A program made the translations under genes and the position numbers. A stretch of 9,331 nucleotides of DNA from Treponema sp. GTDB taxonomy: Bacteria; Spirochaetota; Spirochaetia; Treponematales; Treponemataceae. Of this stretch, positions 1 through 6,579 are shown one piece after another (the stretch's first letter is position 1; each line of letters opens with the position of its first letter). The stretch spans positions 1-9,331 of the forward strand of contig JAEDJS010000071.1 in assembly GCA_016296205.1 (NCBI GenBank), given 5' to 3'. The notes beneath the pieces were generated by a model. The model was given only the letters and a program-made list of their open reading frames with translations, was not told the origin of the DNA and did not search any database.

Positions 1-1
1 A

Positions 2-220
2 GATCCCCAAGGCTGGAAAAAGTGGGCAGCCTATGGTGTAATGGGACTTGAAATGGAAGCCGCAGAACTTTATACTCTGGCTGCAAAATATAATAGAAAA
101 GCTCTGGCAATTCTTACTGTAAGCGATAATATTCTTAAGGGAACAAAATGCACTGCAGAAGAACGTCAGACTACTTTTACCAATATGATGAAAATTGCTC
201 TGGAAACAGTAACTGCATAA
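2..220 (+). CDS. deoD: Purine nucleoside phosphorylase, hexameric DeoD type (C-terminal part)
   Basis: Only the last 72 residues are in the window; the start lies upstream. Reading from base 2 gives an open frame ending at TAA 218-220. It contains the GLEMEAAELY segment, which in this family carries the Met and Glu that contact the nucleoside ribose. It also has TVSDNI, where the Asp is the general acid that protonates the purine, and AEERQTTF followed by the MKIALE end helix. These match the C-terminus of E. coli-type DeoD, a cytoplasmic enzyme that reversibly phosphorolyses purine (deoxy)nucleosides to free base plus (deoxy)ribose-1-phosphate. The E. coli protein is about 239 residues, so roughly two thirds is missing here because of the window edge, not a mutation. 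The next gene starts 6 bases after the stop, suggesting cotranscription. Identification is strong. Confidence 0.93.
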   Translation, partial: DPQGWKKWAAYGVMGLEMEAAELYTLAAKYNRKALAILTVSDNILKGTKCTAEERQTTFTNMMKIALETVTA

Positions 221-226
221 TTTAAA

Positions 227-1048
227 ATGAAAAAGTTATTTTTGTTTCTGTCAATGCTTTTTGCAGGGCAGGTAATTTTTGCATCATCATTTTTAGATTT
301 ACTCAAAGAAAAGTTAAAAGTGTTCCAGCCAAAGGATACTGTTTATTTTGAAAGCCGTTTGGAAACTGGTGAATCGGACGGCAGCAAAAATTTTTTTTCT
401 TATAAAACTCGGGGGGCTGTAAAATCAACTCATAAAGATAAATTTGATGCTGTTACCGGGGCAAGTGTTTATAATTCCACAAAAAAAATAAATGAACTGC
501 AGTTTGATTCTGATAAAAAAACTGTACTTCCAAAAGGGTTGTGTAAGTTTTTTATGTTTTGTGTAAGTGAGCCGAACCTTCAGAAAATCGATTCTCTTAA
601 AGTTGAATCTAAACCGGATGGGAAAGTTACAGTTAGTTTTGTGCACCGGGGAACTTATTATTTAATCGAAAGTAAAGAAAATGGTGTTCTGGATATGCAG
701 AATTGTTTTTATCTCCAGGAAAATGTGTGTGAGAACAAAGGTGGTAAATTCAACTTGCCGGAAGATTTTGTGCCTCTTGGAAAAAAGCCGCACCTGGATG
801 ACAATAATTTGGAAAATTGTCATAATGAAGAAGAATTAAATGAACAGAATCAGGTTGAATATCTTACGGAAGATGTGCCTGATGCTGGCGCAAATTTTGT
901 TTACCAGGGAAATCTTTTAGTAACCTTTGACGGAAAGGTTGTTTGTATTAAAGGAAAGTTAAAAAAGTCGGAACCGGTAGAAAATGAACCAGAAATAATT
1001 CAGGAAACAGAAACAACTGTATCAAGTGGTGAAGCCGCAGAAAAATGA
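227..1048 (+). CDS. Unrecognised secreted protein with six cysteines and an acidic tail
   Basis: A 273-residue protein that I cannot assign to a family. Residues 1-20 form a classic signal peptide (KK, then a hydrophobic run, then a likely cleavage near FAS-S at 19-21). There is no lipobox cysteine, so a soluble periplasmic or exported protein is inferred. The mature part has six cysteines (106, 112, 160, 168, 198, 240), an even number that would suit disulfide bonds. The last 25 residues are rich in Glu and Thr and look disordered. The ATG lies 6 bases after the deoD stop with no convincing SD site, so translation may depend on coupling to deoD. The signal peptide supports this ATG over the next Met at codon 10. 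The gene contains a T8 (391-398), a G6 (411-416) and an A8 (481-488) tract. No enzymatic motif is visible. Confidence 0.8.
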   Translation: MKKLFLFLSMLFAGQVIFASSFLDLLKEKLKVFQPKDTVYFESRLETGESDGSKNFFSYKTRGAVKSTHKDKFDAVTGASVYNSTKKINELQFDSDKKTVLPKGLCKFFMFCVSEPNLQKIDSLKVESKPDGKVTVSFVHRGTYYLIESKENGVLDMQNCFYLQENVCENKGGKFNLPEDFVPLGKKPHLDDNNLENCHNEEELNEQNQVEYLTEDVPDAGANFVYQGNLLVTFDGKVVCIKGKLKKSEPVENEPEIIQETETTVSSGEAAEK

Positions 1049-1088
1049 TTCAGTCAATAAATAAATTAATTACAAAGGGGTAATTTTT

Positions 1089-2000
1089 ATGAAACCAACA
1101 TTGTTAGTATTGGCCGCAGGTATGGGAAGCCGTTATGGTGGAGTAAAACAGATTGCAAGTGTAGGAAAAAATGGCGAATGTCTTTTGGATTACGCAGCAT
1201 TTGATGTAAAAAAATGTGGATTTGGAAAAATTGTTTACGTTATCCGAAAAGATATTGAAAAGGATTTCCGCGAAAGACTCTTTGACAGAGTTGCTGCAAA
1301 TATGGATGCAGAATATGTTTTCCAGAGTCCGGATGCATTGATTTCTCCAGAAGAAGCAAAAATGATCAATCCAGAAAGAGCAAAACCTTGGGGAACAATT
1401 CACGCTGTTTTGTGTGCAGAAGAAAAATTGCAGACTCCATTTGCTGTTATCAACAGTGATGATTATTATGGCCGTGATGCATTTAAAACTTTGGGGGAAT
1501 ATTTAAGTAAGCTGCCAAATGATTCAACTGAACATGCTATGGTAGGATACATTCTTGGAAATACAATGAGCAAAAGTGGTTCTGTTAGTCGCGGTGTTTG
1601 TTCAGTAAAAGACGGTTACCTTGAATCAATTGTAGAAAATACAAAAATTTCTTATAAGGGCGATGGAATTATCAGTGAACTGGACGGTAAAGAAATTCCA
1701 ATGACAGGAAAAGAATGGGTTAGTATGAACCTGTTTGCATTTGCTCCAAAAGCTTTTGAAGTTTTCCATTCTTACTGGGATGATTTTAAAGCTTCAAAGC
1801 TTGGTGAACTTAAAAGTGAAGCATTGCTTCCAGCAGCCGCCAGCCAGATTATTAAAGAGGGCAAAGGTTCTATTAAAATGTTTACAAGTCCAGAAAACTG
1901 GTTTGGCATGACTTATCCGGAAGACAGCCAGATTGTTAAAGACGAAATTGCAAAGAAAATTGCAGAAGGTTACTATCCTGAAAAACTTTGGGAGAAATAA
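1089..2000 (+). CDS. Sugar-phosphate nucleotidyltransferase-like protein (NTP_transferase superfamily)
   Basis: A 303-residue cytoplasmic protein with the fold signature of enzymes that join a nucleoside triphosphate to a sugar-1-phosphate or similar phosphate. The N-terminus has a Rossmann strand and the nucleotide-binding loop LAAGMGSRYGG (residues 8-18), followed by Lys20. WGTIHAVL at 101-108 is the usual GT-containing base-contact segment. INSDDYYG (121-128) is the acidic metal and sugar site, and WFGMTYPED (271-279) supplies a second conserved acidic residue near the end. The ending GYYPEKLW is typical of an uncharacterised subgroup seen in Bacteroidetes and spirochetes. The nucleotide and sugar are not predictable; no sugar-pathway gene is adjacent. 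A strong SD (AAAGGGG, 1074-1080) sits 8 bases before the ATG. The permease gene begins 2 bases after its stop, so the two are probably cotranscribed. Confidence 0.85.
   Translation: MKPTLLVLAAGMGSRYGGVKQIASVGKNGECLLDYAAFDVKKCGFGKIVYVIRKDIEKDFRERLFDRVAANMDAEYVFQSPDALISPEEAKMINPERAKPWGTIHAVLCAEEKLQTPFAVINSDDYYGRDAFKTLGEYLSKLPNDSTEHAMVGYILGNTMSKSGSVSRGVCSVKDGYLESIVENTKISYKGDGIISELDGKEIPMTGKEWVSMNLFAFAPKAFEVFHSYWDDFKASKLGELKSEALLPAAASQIIKEGKGSIKMFTSPENWFGMTYPEDSQIVKDEIAKKIAEGYYPEKLWEK
1991..1996 (+). promoter_or_regulatory. Ribosome binding site that sets the permease start
   Basis: GGAGAA lies 6 bases before the ATG at 2003 and inside the last codons of the upstream gene. It favours that ATG over the in-frame TTG at 1988, which would add five residues and has no SD at a usable distance. 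The overlap with the upstream coding end suggests translational coupling. Confidence 0.75.
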
Positions 2001-2002
2001 TA

Positions 2003-3001
2003 ATGGTGTGGAATTTTATTCAGAATCAACTGCTTGGAATGAAGTGGCTTAATGAGTTGATTGCAAAATTTCTTACTGTCTGCGGACTTGATGTTCAAAG
2101 TAAAATCGGAGGTTCAATTCAATTTTTCCTGATGGACCTTATTAAAATCAGCATTCTGCTTTGGGTATTGATTTTTATAATTTCTTTTATCCAGTCATTC
2201 TTTCCTCCTGAAAAAAGCAAAAAAATTATGGGAAAATTTGGAGGAATCTGGGCAAGAGTTATTGGCGCACTTATTGGTACTGTTACGCCTTTTTGCTCAT
2301 GTTCTTCAATTCCGATTTTTATGGGCTTTACTGCGGCAGGACTTCCTCTTGGTGTAACATTCAGTTTTTTGATTTCTTCTCCGATGGTGGATCTTGGAAG
2401 TCTGGTTCTGCTTACCAGTATTTTTGGCTGGAAGATTGCAGTAATTTATGTAATTGCAGGTCTGATGATTGCAATACTTGGGGGAACTATAATTCAGCAT
2501 CTGCATCTGGAAAATCAAATTGCAGATTTTATCCGTAACACAAATGTTGCTGAGCTTCCAGAAATGAAAATCACTTTTAAAGACAGAGTTAAAGGTGCAT
2601 GGAGCCAGGTTGTTTCTACTTACAGAAGACTTATAATTTATATTATTGCCGGTGTGTTGCTTGGTGCCTTTATTCACAACTGGATTCCGTCTGAATGGAT
2701 TGTAAATGCTTTGGGAAATAAAAATCCATTTGGTGTTGTTATTGCTGCAATTTTTGGAGTTCCAATGTATGCAGATATTTTTGGCTGTATTCCAATCAGT
2801 GAAGCATTGCTTGCAAAGGGTGCACTTCTTGGAGTTGTGTTGAGCTTTATGATGGCTGTTACCACATTGAGTTTTCCATCTCTTGTAATGCTCAGCAAAG
2901 TTGTAAAACCAAAGCTTCTTGGAATTTTTATTGCCATCTGTGTTATTGGAATTATTGCAGTTGGATATTTATTCAACTTGATTCAGGTATTTATTATATA
3001 A
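2003..3001 (+). CDS. ArsP/DUF318-family membrane permease
   Basis: A 332-residue polytopic inner-membrane protein. Hydrophobic segments lie near residues 43-65, 84-95, 102-125, 130-162, 208-226, 243-261, 270-297 and 305-328, with a basic loop around 190-210. The signature TPFCSCSS (95-102) and the following SSIPIFMGFTAAGLPLG match the ArsP_1 permease family, in which a CxC or similar cysteine motif is typical. The second half carries a diverged echo of the first (GCIPISEALLAKGALLG, 261-277), fitting the family's internal duplication. Characterised ArsP proteins export trivalent organoarsenicals, but many members have no known substrate, so arsenic transport is only one possibility. The next gene encodes a small CxxC thioredoxin-like protein, a common partner of this permease family. 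No arsR-like gene is in the window. The start is ATG 2003, chosen from the SD at 1991-1996. Confidence 0.86.
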   Translation: MVWNFIQNQLLGMKWLNELIAKFLTVCGLDVQSKIGGSIQFFLMDLIKISILLWVLIFIISFIQSFFPPEKSKKIMGKFGGIWARVIGALIGTVTPFCSCSSIPIFMGFTAAGLPLGVTFSFLISSPMVDLGSLVLLTSIFGWKIAVIYVIAGLMIAILGGTIIQHLHLENQIADFIRNTNVAELPEMKITFKDRVKGAWSQVVSTYRRLIIYIIAGVLLGAFIHNWIPSEWIVNALGNKNPFGVVIAAIFGVPMYADIFGCIPISEALLAKGALLGVVLSFMMAVTTLSFPSLVMLSKVVKPKLLGIFIAICVIGIIAVGYLFNLIQVFII

Positions 3002-3051
3002 AAAAAATTAAAAAACAGCAAATTGATTTTAATTATTAAAAGGAGAAAATT

Positions 3052-3297
3052 ATGGAAATCAAATCGATTAAAATTTTAGGCCGTGACGGATGCCGAAACT
3101 GTTCAGGAATGTTTCAGGATACAATTGATATTCTTGCAGAAAAAAATATTTCTTGTGATTGCCAGCATGTTACTGATTTGCAGCAGGTAATGTCTTTTGG
3201 CGTTATGAGTCTCCCGGGACTTGTGATTAACGACAAAGTTGTAAGCTATGGAAAAATTCTTTCCAAGGCTGATATTTTAAAATTTATTGAAGAATAA
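3052..3297 (+). CDS. Small thioredoxin-like redox-active disulfide protein (Thioredoxin_3 type)
   Basis: An 81-residue protein with a minimal thioredoxin fold. The N-terminal strand IKILG leads into the CRNC active site (Cys14, Cys17). The segment SLPGLVIND (53-61) carries the cis-proline (Pro55) that packs against the disulfide, and VVSYGKILSK precedes the last helix. This matches the family often called redox-active disulfide protein 2, found mostly next to ArsP/DUF318 permeases. Two more cysteines (35 and 37, CxC) are unusual additions and could bind a metal or metalloid. No signal peptide is present, so it should be cytoplasmic. The SD AAAGGAGA (about 3039-3046) lies 5-6 bases before the ATG. 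A role in handling or reducing the permease substrate is inferred from context only. Confidence 0.87.
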   Translation: MEIKSIKILGRDGCRNCSGMFQDTIDILAEKNISCDCQHVTDLQQVMSFGVMSLPGLVINDKVVSYGKILSKADILKFIEE

Positions 3298-3314
3298 TCC
3301 ACTGGGTGCAAAAA

Positions 3315-3343
3315 TTGACAAGCATTAAATCCAGGGGTAAAAT
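3315..3343 (+). promoter_or_regulatory. Sigma-70-type promoter for cdd
   Basis: A perfect -35 box TTGACA (3315-3320) is separated by 17 bp from TAAAAT (3338-3343), one mismatch from the consensus -10. Transcription would start near 3350, leaving a leader of about 30 bases that includes the SD. This is the best promoter match in the window and separates cdd from the permease/thioredoxin genes. Confidence 0.75.
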
Positions 3344-3379
3344 ATTAAAAAATAAATTGATTAAAGGTGGAGCCCTATT

Positions 3380-3793
3380 ATGGCAGAAGAGCTTGAACAG
3401 TCACTTATAAATCAACTTGTAGAAATTGCATTGGATGCACGGAAAAATTCTTATGCTCCTTATTCCAATTACAGGGTGGGCTCTGCACTCTTATGTGATG
3501 ACGGAATAAATATTTACTCTGGATGCAATATTGAAAATGCATCTTATCCCTGCGGACTTTGTGCAGAAAGAGTTGCACTGGCAAAAGCTGTATCTGATGG
3601 TCACAGAAAATTTAGAGCGATTGCCATTGTTGGATCCAGTGAAGAAATATGTACTCCCTGTGGATTGTGCCGTCAGGCTTTGTTTGAATTTGCTCCTGAT
3701 CTTACAGTTATCTGTTGCGGAAGTAAAGGTAATTACGAAATTCACAGTTTGAATGAACTTCTTGCAGCAGGTTTTGGAAGCTCCAGTTTATAA
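3380..3793 (+). CDS. cdd: Cytidine deaminase (short tetrameric type)
   Basis: A 137-residue cytoplasmic zinc enzyme that deaminates cytidine and deoxycytidine to uridine and deoxyuridine in pyrimidine salvage. The substrate-binding start YAPYSNYRVGSALL (25-38) is clear. The zinc and catalytic motif is CAE (Cys61, Ala62, Glu63), followed by PCGLC (Cys94 and Cys97). These three cysteine ligands plus the proton-shuttling Glu define the homotetrameric class, and the length fits. The NIENASYPCGLCAE stretch is close to textbook. An SD (AAAGGTGGAG, about 3363-3372) precedes the ATG, and a strong promoter lies at 3315-3343. The C-terminus (GFGSSSL) differs from the more usual LLPxxF ending, a minor variation. 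Together with deoD at the window start it points to nucleoside salvage, although the two genes are not adjacent. Confidence 0.96.
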   Translation: MAEELEQSLINQLVEIALDARKNSYAPYSNYRVGSALLCDDGINIYSGCNIENASYPCGLCAERVALAKAVSDGHRKFRAIAIVGSSEEICTPCGLCRQALFEFAPDLTVICCGSKGNYEIHSLNELLAAGFGSSSL

Positions 3794-3817
3794 TAATTTT
3801 TTTTGTGACTTTTTACG

Positions 3818-3823
3818 TATAAT
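3818..3823 (+). promoter_or_regulatory. Probable -10 box for the VIT/VWA protein gene
   Basis: A perfect TATAAT lies 38 bases before the ATG at 3862. The region where a -35 should be (about 3794-3801) is only an A/T run with no TTGACA-like box, so this is either an activator-dependent or weak promoter or a chance match. The predicted transcript start is near 3830. Read-through from cdd is also possible because no clear terminator separates them. Confidence 0.45.
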
Positions 3824-3861
3824 ATTGTTAATCTAATATATAGTATTTATGGGAGAAAGTG

Positions 3862-6564
3862 ATGAAGAAAATTTCAGCATTTTTAATTACTTCTTTGGTT
3901 ATGAGTTCAATTATGGGGCAGGAAATGACAAAGCCAGTTAAAATTAGTGCAAAAAATTCAAAACAGGATTCCCTCAGAGTTTATGAGATTTCTTCTGAAA
4001 ATGTTACTGCTGGAAATTTGCTTTATACAACAACAGAATATTTAATCGAAAACAAAACAAATAAACTTGTAGAAGGGGAATTTGAATTTCCTCTTGAAGA
4101 AAATGAATCGATTACGGGTTTTGCTCTTGATATTGACGGAAAATTCCGTGAAGCAGTTTCTATAGAAAAAGAAAAAGGACGAGAAGTTTTTGAATCTGTT
4201 GTGCGCCGTGGAATTGATCCGGCTCTGGCAGAGAAAACAGCTGGTAATAATTATAAAATCAGAGTTTATCCAATTAATGCCAATGGTGTCCGCCATGTAA
4301 AAGTCCACTACATTAAAATGCTGAACAGTCAGGATAATGTTTCTGACAAAACATGCATGTTCACAGAAGGAAAAAATACTTACTTCTTTTTTAATCAGCC
4401 GGTAAAAAAATCGGATAAATCAATTTTAAAACCTGCAAAAATCAATTTGTATTTTGATACATCAAATTCCATCTCATCAAGAAACCTTCAAAAAGAAATG
4501 GAATTTTTGGCTGAATATTTTAATCAACTTTTAAAAGACGGATTAAAGCCAGAAATTGCTGTTCACACATTCAACATCAATTGCAAAAAAGAAAAGAAAT
4601 TTTCTCTTGACAAGTCAACAATTTCTGAACTACAGAAGCTTACCGCTAAATTCAACTATGATGGAGCCACAAATCTTTCCTGCGTTCTGAATTTAAAAAG
4701 TGATGCTGATGAAGATATAATTTTTTCTGACGGAATTCACAACTGGAATCAGGAAGAAATTAAGAGCTCTGCAAAAAGAATTGTTACTGTTAATTCAAGT
4801 AATTCTGCTGATTTTGGAAGGTTAAAGAAACTTGCAATGGAGTACAATGGAGTGTTCATTAATCTTGCGTCACTTAATGTTTCTGAGGCTGTAAATCTTA
4901 TTAGAAAAAATCCACTAAGAGTTATTAGTGTTGAATATGATTCAAATTCAATTTCAGATGTTTATCCTCTTGCAGGAGAAATTATCAATGGTGATTTTTC
5001 TGTGGCAGGAAATTTAAAGAAGAAATCCGGCACTTTAAAAATTTCTATTGGTCAGAATGGGAAAGTAACTTCTGTCATAGAAAAAGAAATTTCAATTGGT
5101 GATAAAGATATTGTTGAGTCGGAACTTGCAGCAAAAATCTGGGCTCAGAAAAAAATTGATTCTCTTATGATTGATTCAGACAAAAATCGCAGCCAGATTA
5201 TTGATACTGCAAAACAATATACAATTGTGACTGATTTTACTTCTCTGATTGTTCTTGATTCTGTTTATGATTATGTTCGTTACGGAATTACTCCTCCAGA
5301 TGAATTAAAAAATGAATACAATAAAATTGCTGCAGCTAATAATCTTACTAAAGGAGAGGAATACAAAATTTCCCGGAAGGTTTATGACTGCTTTGATTCA
5401 TTTAAAAAATGGTGGAATAAAACTCCAGAAGATTTTAAAAAAGAAGCAAATAAAAAACCACCAAAGGAACCTGGTTTGTTTATGAGGACAACAAGAAATT
5501 TTGCGATAGAAGGTGTTGCAGAAAGTGACTTTGTATATGAAGATATGGCTCCTGTTGCAGAACGTTCTGTTGCTTCGGCCCCAATTGCAAAAGCAATGGT
5601 TGGTAACGGTCTGGAATTTGACGATTATAAAAATTCAACAGTTTCAGGAAGCAGTTCAAATTCCACTGTGATTCTTCAATCATGGAGCAGCAATTCTGAT
5701 TATATTTCAACATTGAAGAAAACTCCTGCCGATAAAATGTATTCAAAATATCTGGAGCTTAAAAAAGAATATGGCTTTTCTCCTGCATTCTTTATGGAAG
5801 TTTCTGATTATTTTGCCAGCGAAGATGACAGTAACTGGCTTTTGATTCTTTCAAACCTTGCAGAATTCAATCTGGAAAATTCTGATATTTTGCGGGCACT
5901 GGGAAATAAACTGGTTGAACAAAAGGAATACAATCTTGCTTCATTTGTTTTTAGAAAGCTTACTGTTATCCGTGGCGAGATTCCTCAATTCTACAGAGAT
6001 CTGGGACTTGCTCTTCATAATGCTGGACATGATCAGGAAGCAGTTGATTCTTTGTGGACTCTGGTTTCAAAAAAATGGGATTCAAGATTTGATGAAATCC
6101 AGCAGACTGCCCTTAATGACATGAATTCGATTATTGCAAATTCAAAATCAAAACTTGATCTTTCTGCTATTGATAAAAAACTGCAGCAGAATTTTGATGT
6201 TGATCTTAGAGTTGTGCTAACATGGAATACTGATGACTGCGATGTTGATTTGTGGGTAACAGATCCTTCAAAAGAAAAATGTTATTACGGTCACAAGCTT
6301 ACTGCTAACGGCGGAAGAATGTCTAGAGATTTTACAATGGGTTATGGTCCCGAAGAATTCTGCATCAAGAAAGCACCAAAAGGCGAATATTTGATTGAGG
6401 CAAATTATTTTGGAAGCCATCAGCAGAAAGTTCTGCAGCCGGTAATTGTTCAGGCAGAGGTTTACACAAATTTTGGACGGCCAGACCAGAAGTGCCAGAT
6501 TTTAACTTTACAGCTTGATGATGTTAAGCAGACATTTAAAATCGGAACTGTAAATCTGGAATAG
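3862..6564 (+). CDS. Exported VIT-VWA-TPR-DUF2135 (YfaP-like) multidomain protein
   Basis: A 900-residue protein. Residues 1-20 are a signal peptide without a lipobox, so a periplasmic or surface location is inferred. Residues about 35-155 resemble the VIT domain of inter-alpha-trypsin inhibitor and vault proteins (EFEFPLEENESITGF, then the RVYPI region). Residues about 194-350 form a VWA domain whose MIDAS residues look intact: DTSNS at 199-203, Thr270 in GATNLS and Asp290 in FSDG. A post-VWA segment (about 420-475) ending in YTIVTDFTSLIVLD is typical of VIT/VWA proteins. A Ser/Ala-rich linker spans about 545-620. Helical TPR-like repeats cover about 660-760, and a DUF2135 domain starts with DLRVVLTWNTDDCDVDLWV near 781 and includes GGRMSRDFTMGYGPEEF. 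Function is unknown; metal-dependent protein binding is inferred from the MIDAS. ATG 3862 is chosen over GTG 3859 because GGGAG at 3851-3855 is correctly spaced. Confidence 0.85.
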   Translation: MKKISAFLITSLVMSSIMGQEMTKPVKISAKNSKQDSLRVYEISSENVTAGNLLYTTTEYLIENKTNKLVEGEFEFPLEENESITGFALDIDGKFREAVSIEKEKGREVFESVVRRGIDPALAEKTAGNNYKIRVYPINANGVRHVKVHYIKMLNSQDNVSDKTCMFTEGKNTYFFFNQPVKKSDKSILKPAKINLYFDTSNSISSRNLQKEMEFLAEYFNQLLKDGLKPEIAVHTFNINCKKEKKFSLDKSTISELQKLTAKFNYDGATNLSCVLNLKSDADEDIIFSDGIHNWNQEEIKSSAKRIVTVNSSNSADFGRLKKLAMEYNGVFINLASLNVSEAVNLIRKNPLRVISVEYDSNSISDVYPLAGEIINGDFSVAGNLKKKSGTLKISIGQNGKVTSVIEKEISIGDKDIVESELAAKIWAQKKIDSLMIDSDKNRSQIIDTAKQYTIVTDFTSLIVLDSVYDYVRYGITPPDELKNEYNKIAAANNLTKGEEYKISRKVYDCFDSFKKWWNKTPEDFKKEANKKPPKEPGLFMRTTRNFAIEGVAESDFVYEDMAPVAERSVASAPIAKAMVGNGLEFDDYKNSTVSGSSSNSTVILQSWSSNSDYISTLKKTPADKMYSKYLELKKEYGFSPAFFMEVSDYFASEDDSNWLLILSNLAEFNLENSDILRALGNKLVEQKEYNLASFVFRKLTVIRGEIPQFYRDLGLALHNAGHDQEAVDSLWTLVSKKWDSRFDEIQQTALNDMNSIIANSKSKLDLSAIDKKLQQNFDVDLRVVLTWNTDDCDVDLWVTDPSKEKCYYGHKLTANGGRMSRDFTMGYGPEEFCIKKAPKGEYLIEANYFGSHQQKVLQPVIVQAEVYTNFGRPDQKCQILTLQLDDVKQTFKIGTVNLE

Positions 6565-6579
6565 CTAATCTACTATAAA

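Noticed and set aside
1988..2002. In-frame TTG start for the permease, five codons upstream of the ATG
   Set aside because: It lacks an SD at usable spacing, while the ATG at 2003 has GGAGAA 6 bases upstream; the TTG also lies inside the upstream gene.
2293..2538. 81-codon open frame inside the permease gene
   Set aside because: It is a +1 shadow of the permease coding sequence, and its Cys/Ser/Asn-rich composition is typical of an out-of-frame reading.
3774..3800. Possible terminator hairpin TGGA-AGC-TCCA before a T-run after cdd
   Set aside because: The stem is only 4 bp and lies inside the coding end, too weak to call an intrinsic terminator.
3859..3861. GTG start one codon upstream of the VIT/VWA gene ATG
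   Set aside because: The GGGAG SD is better spaced for the ATG at 3862, and MKK is the usual start of such a signal peptide.
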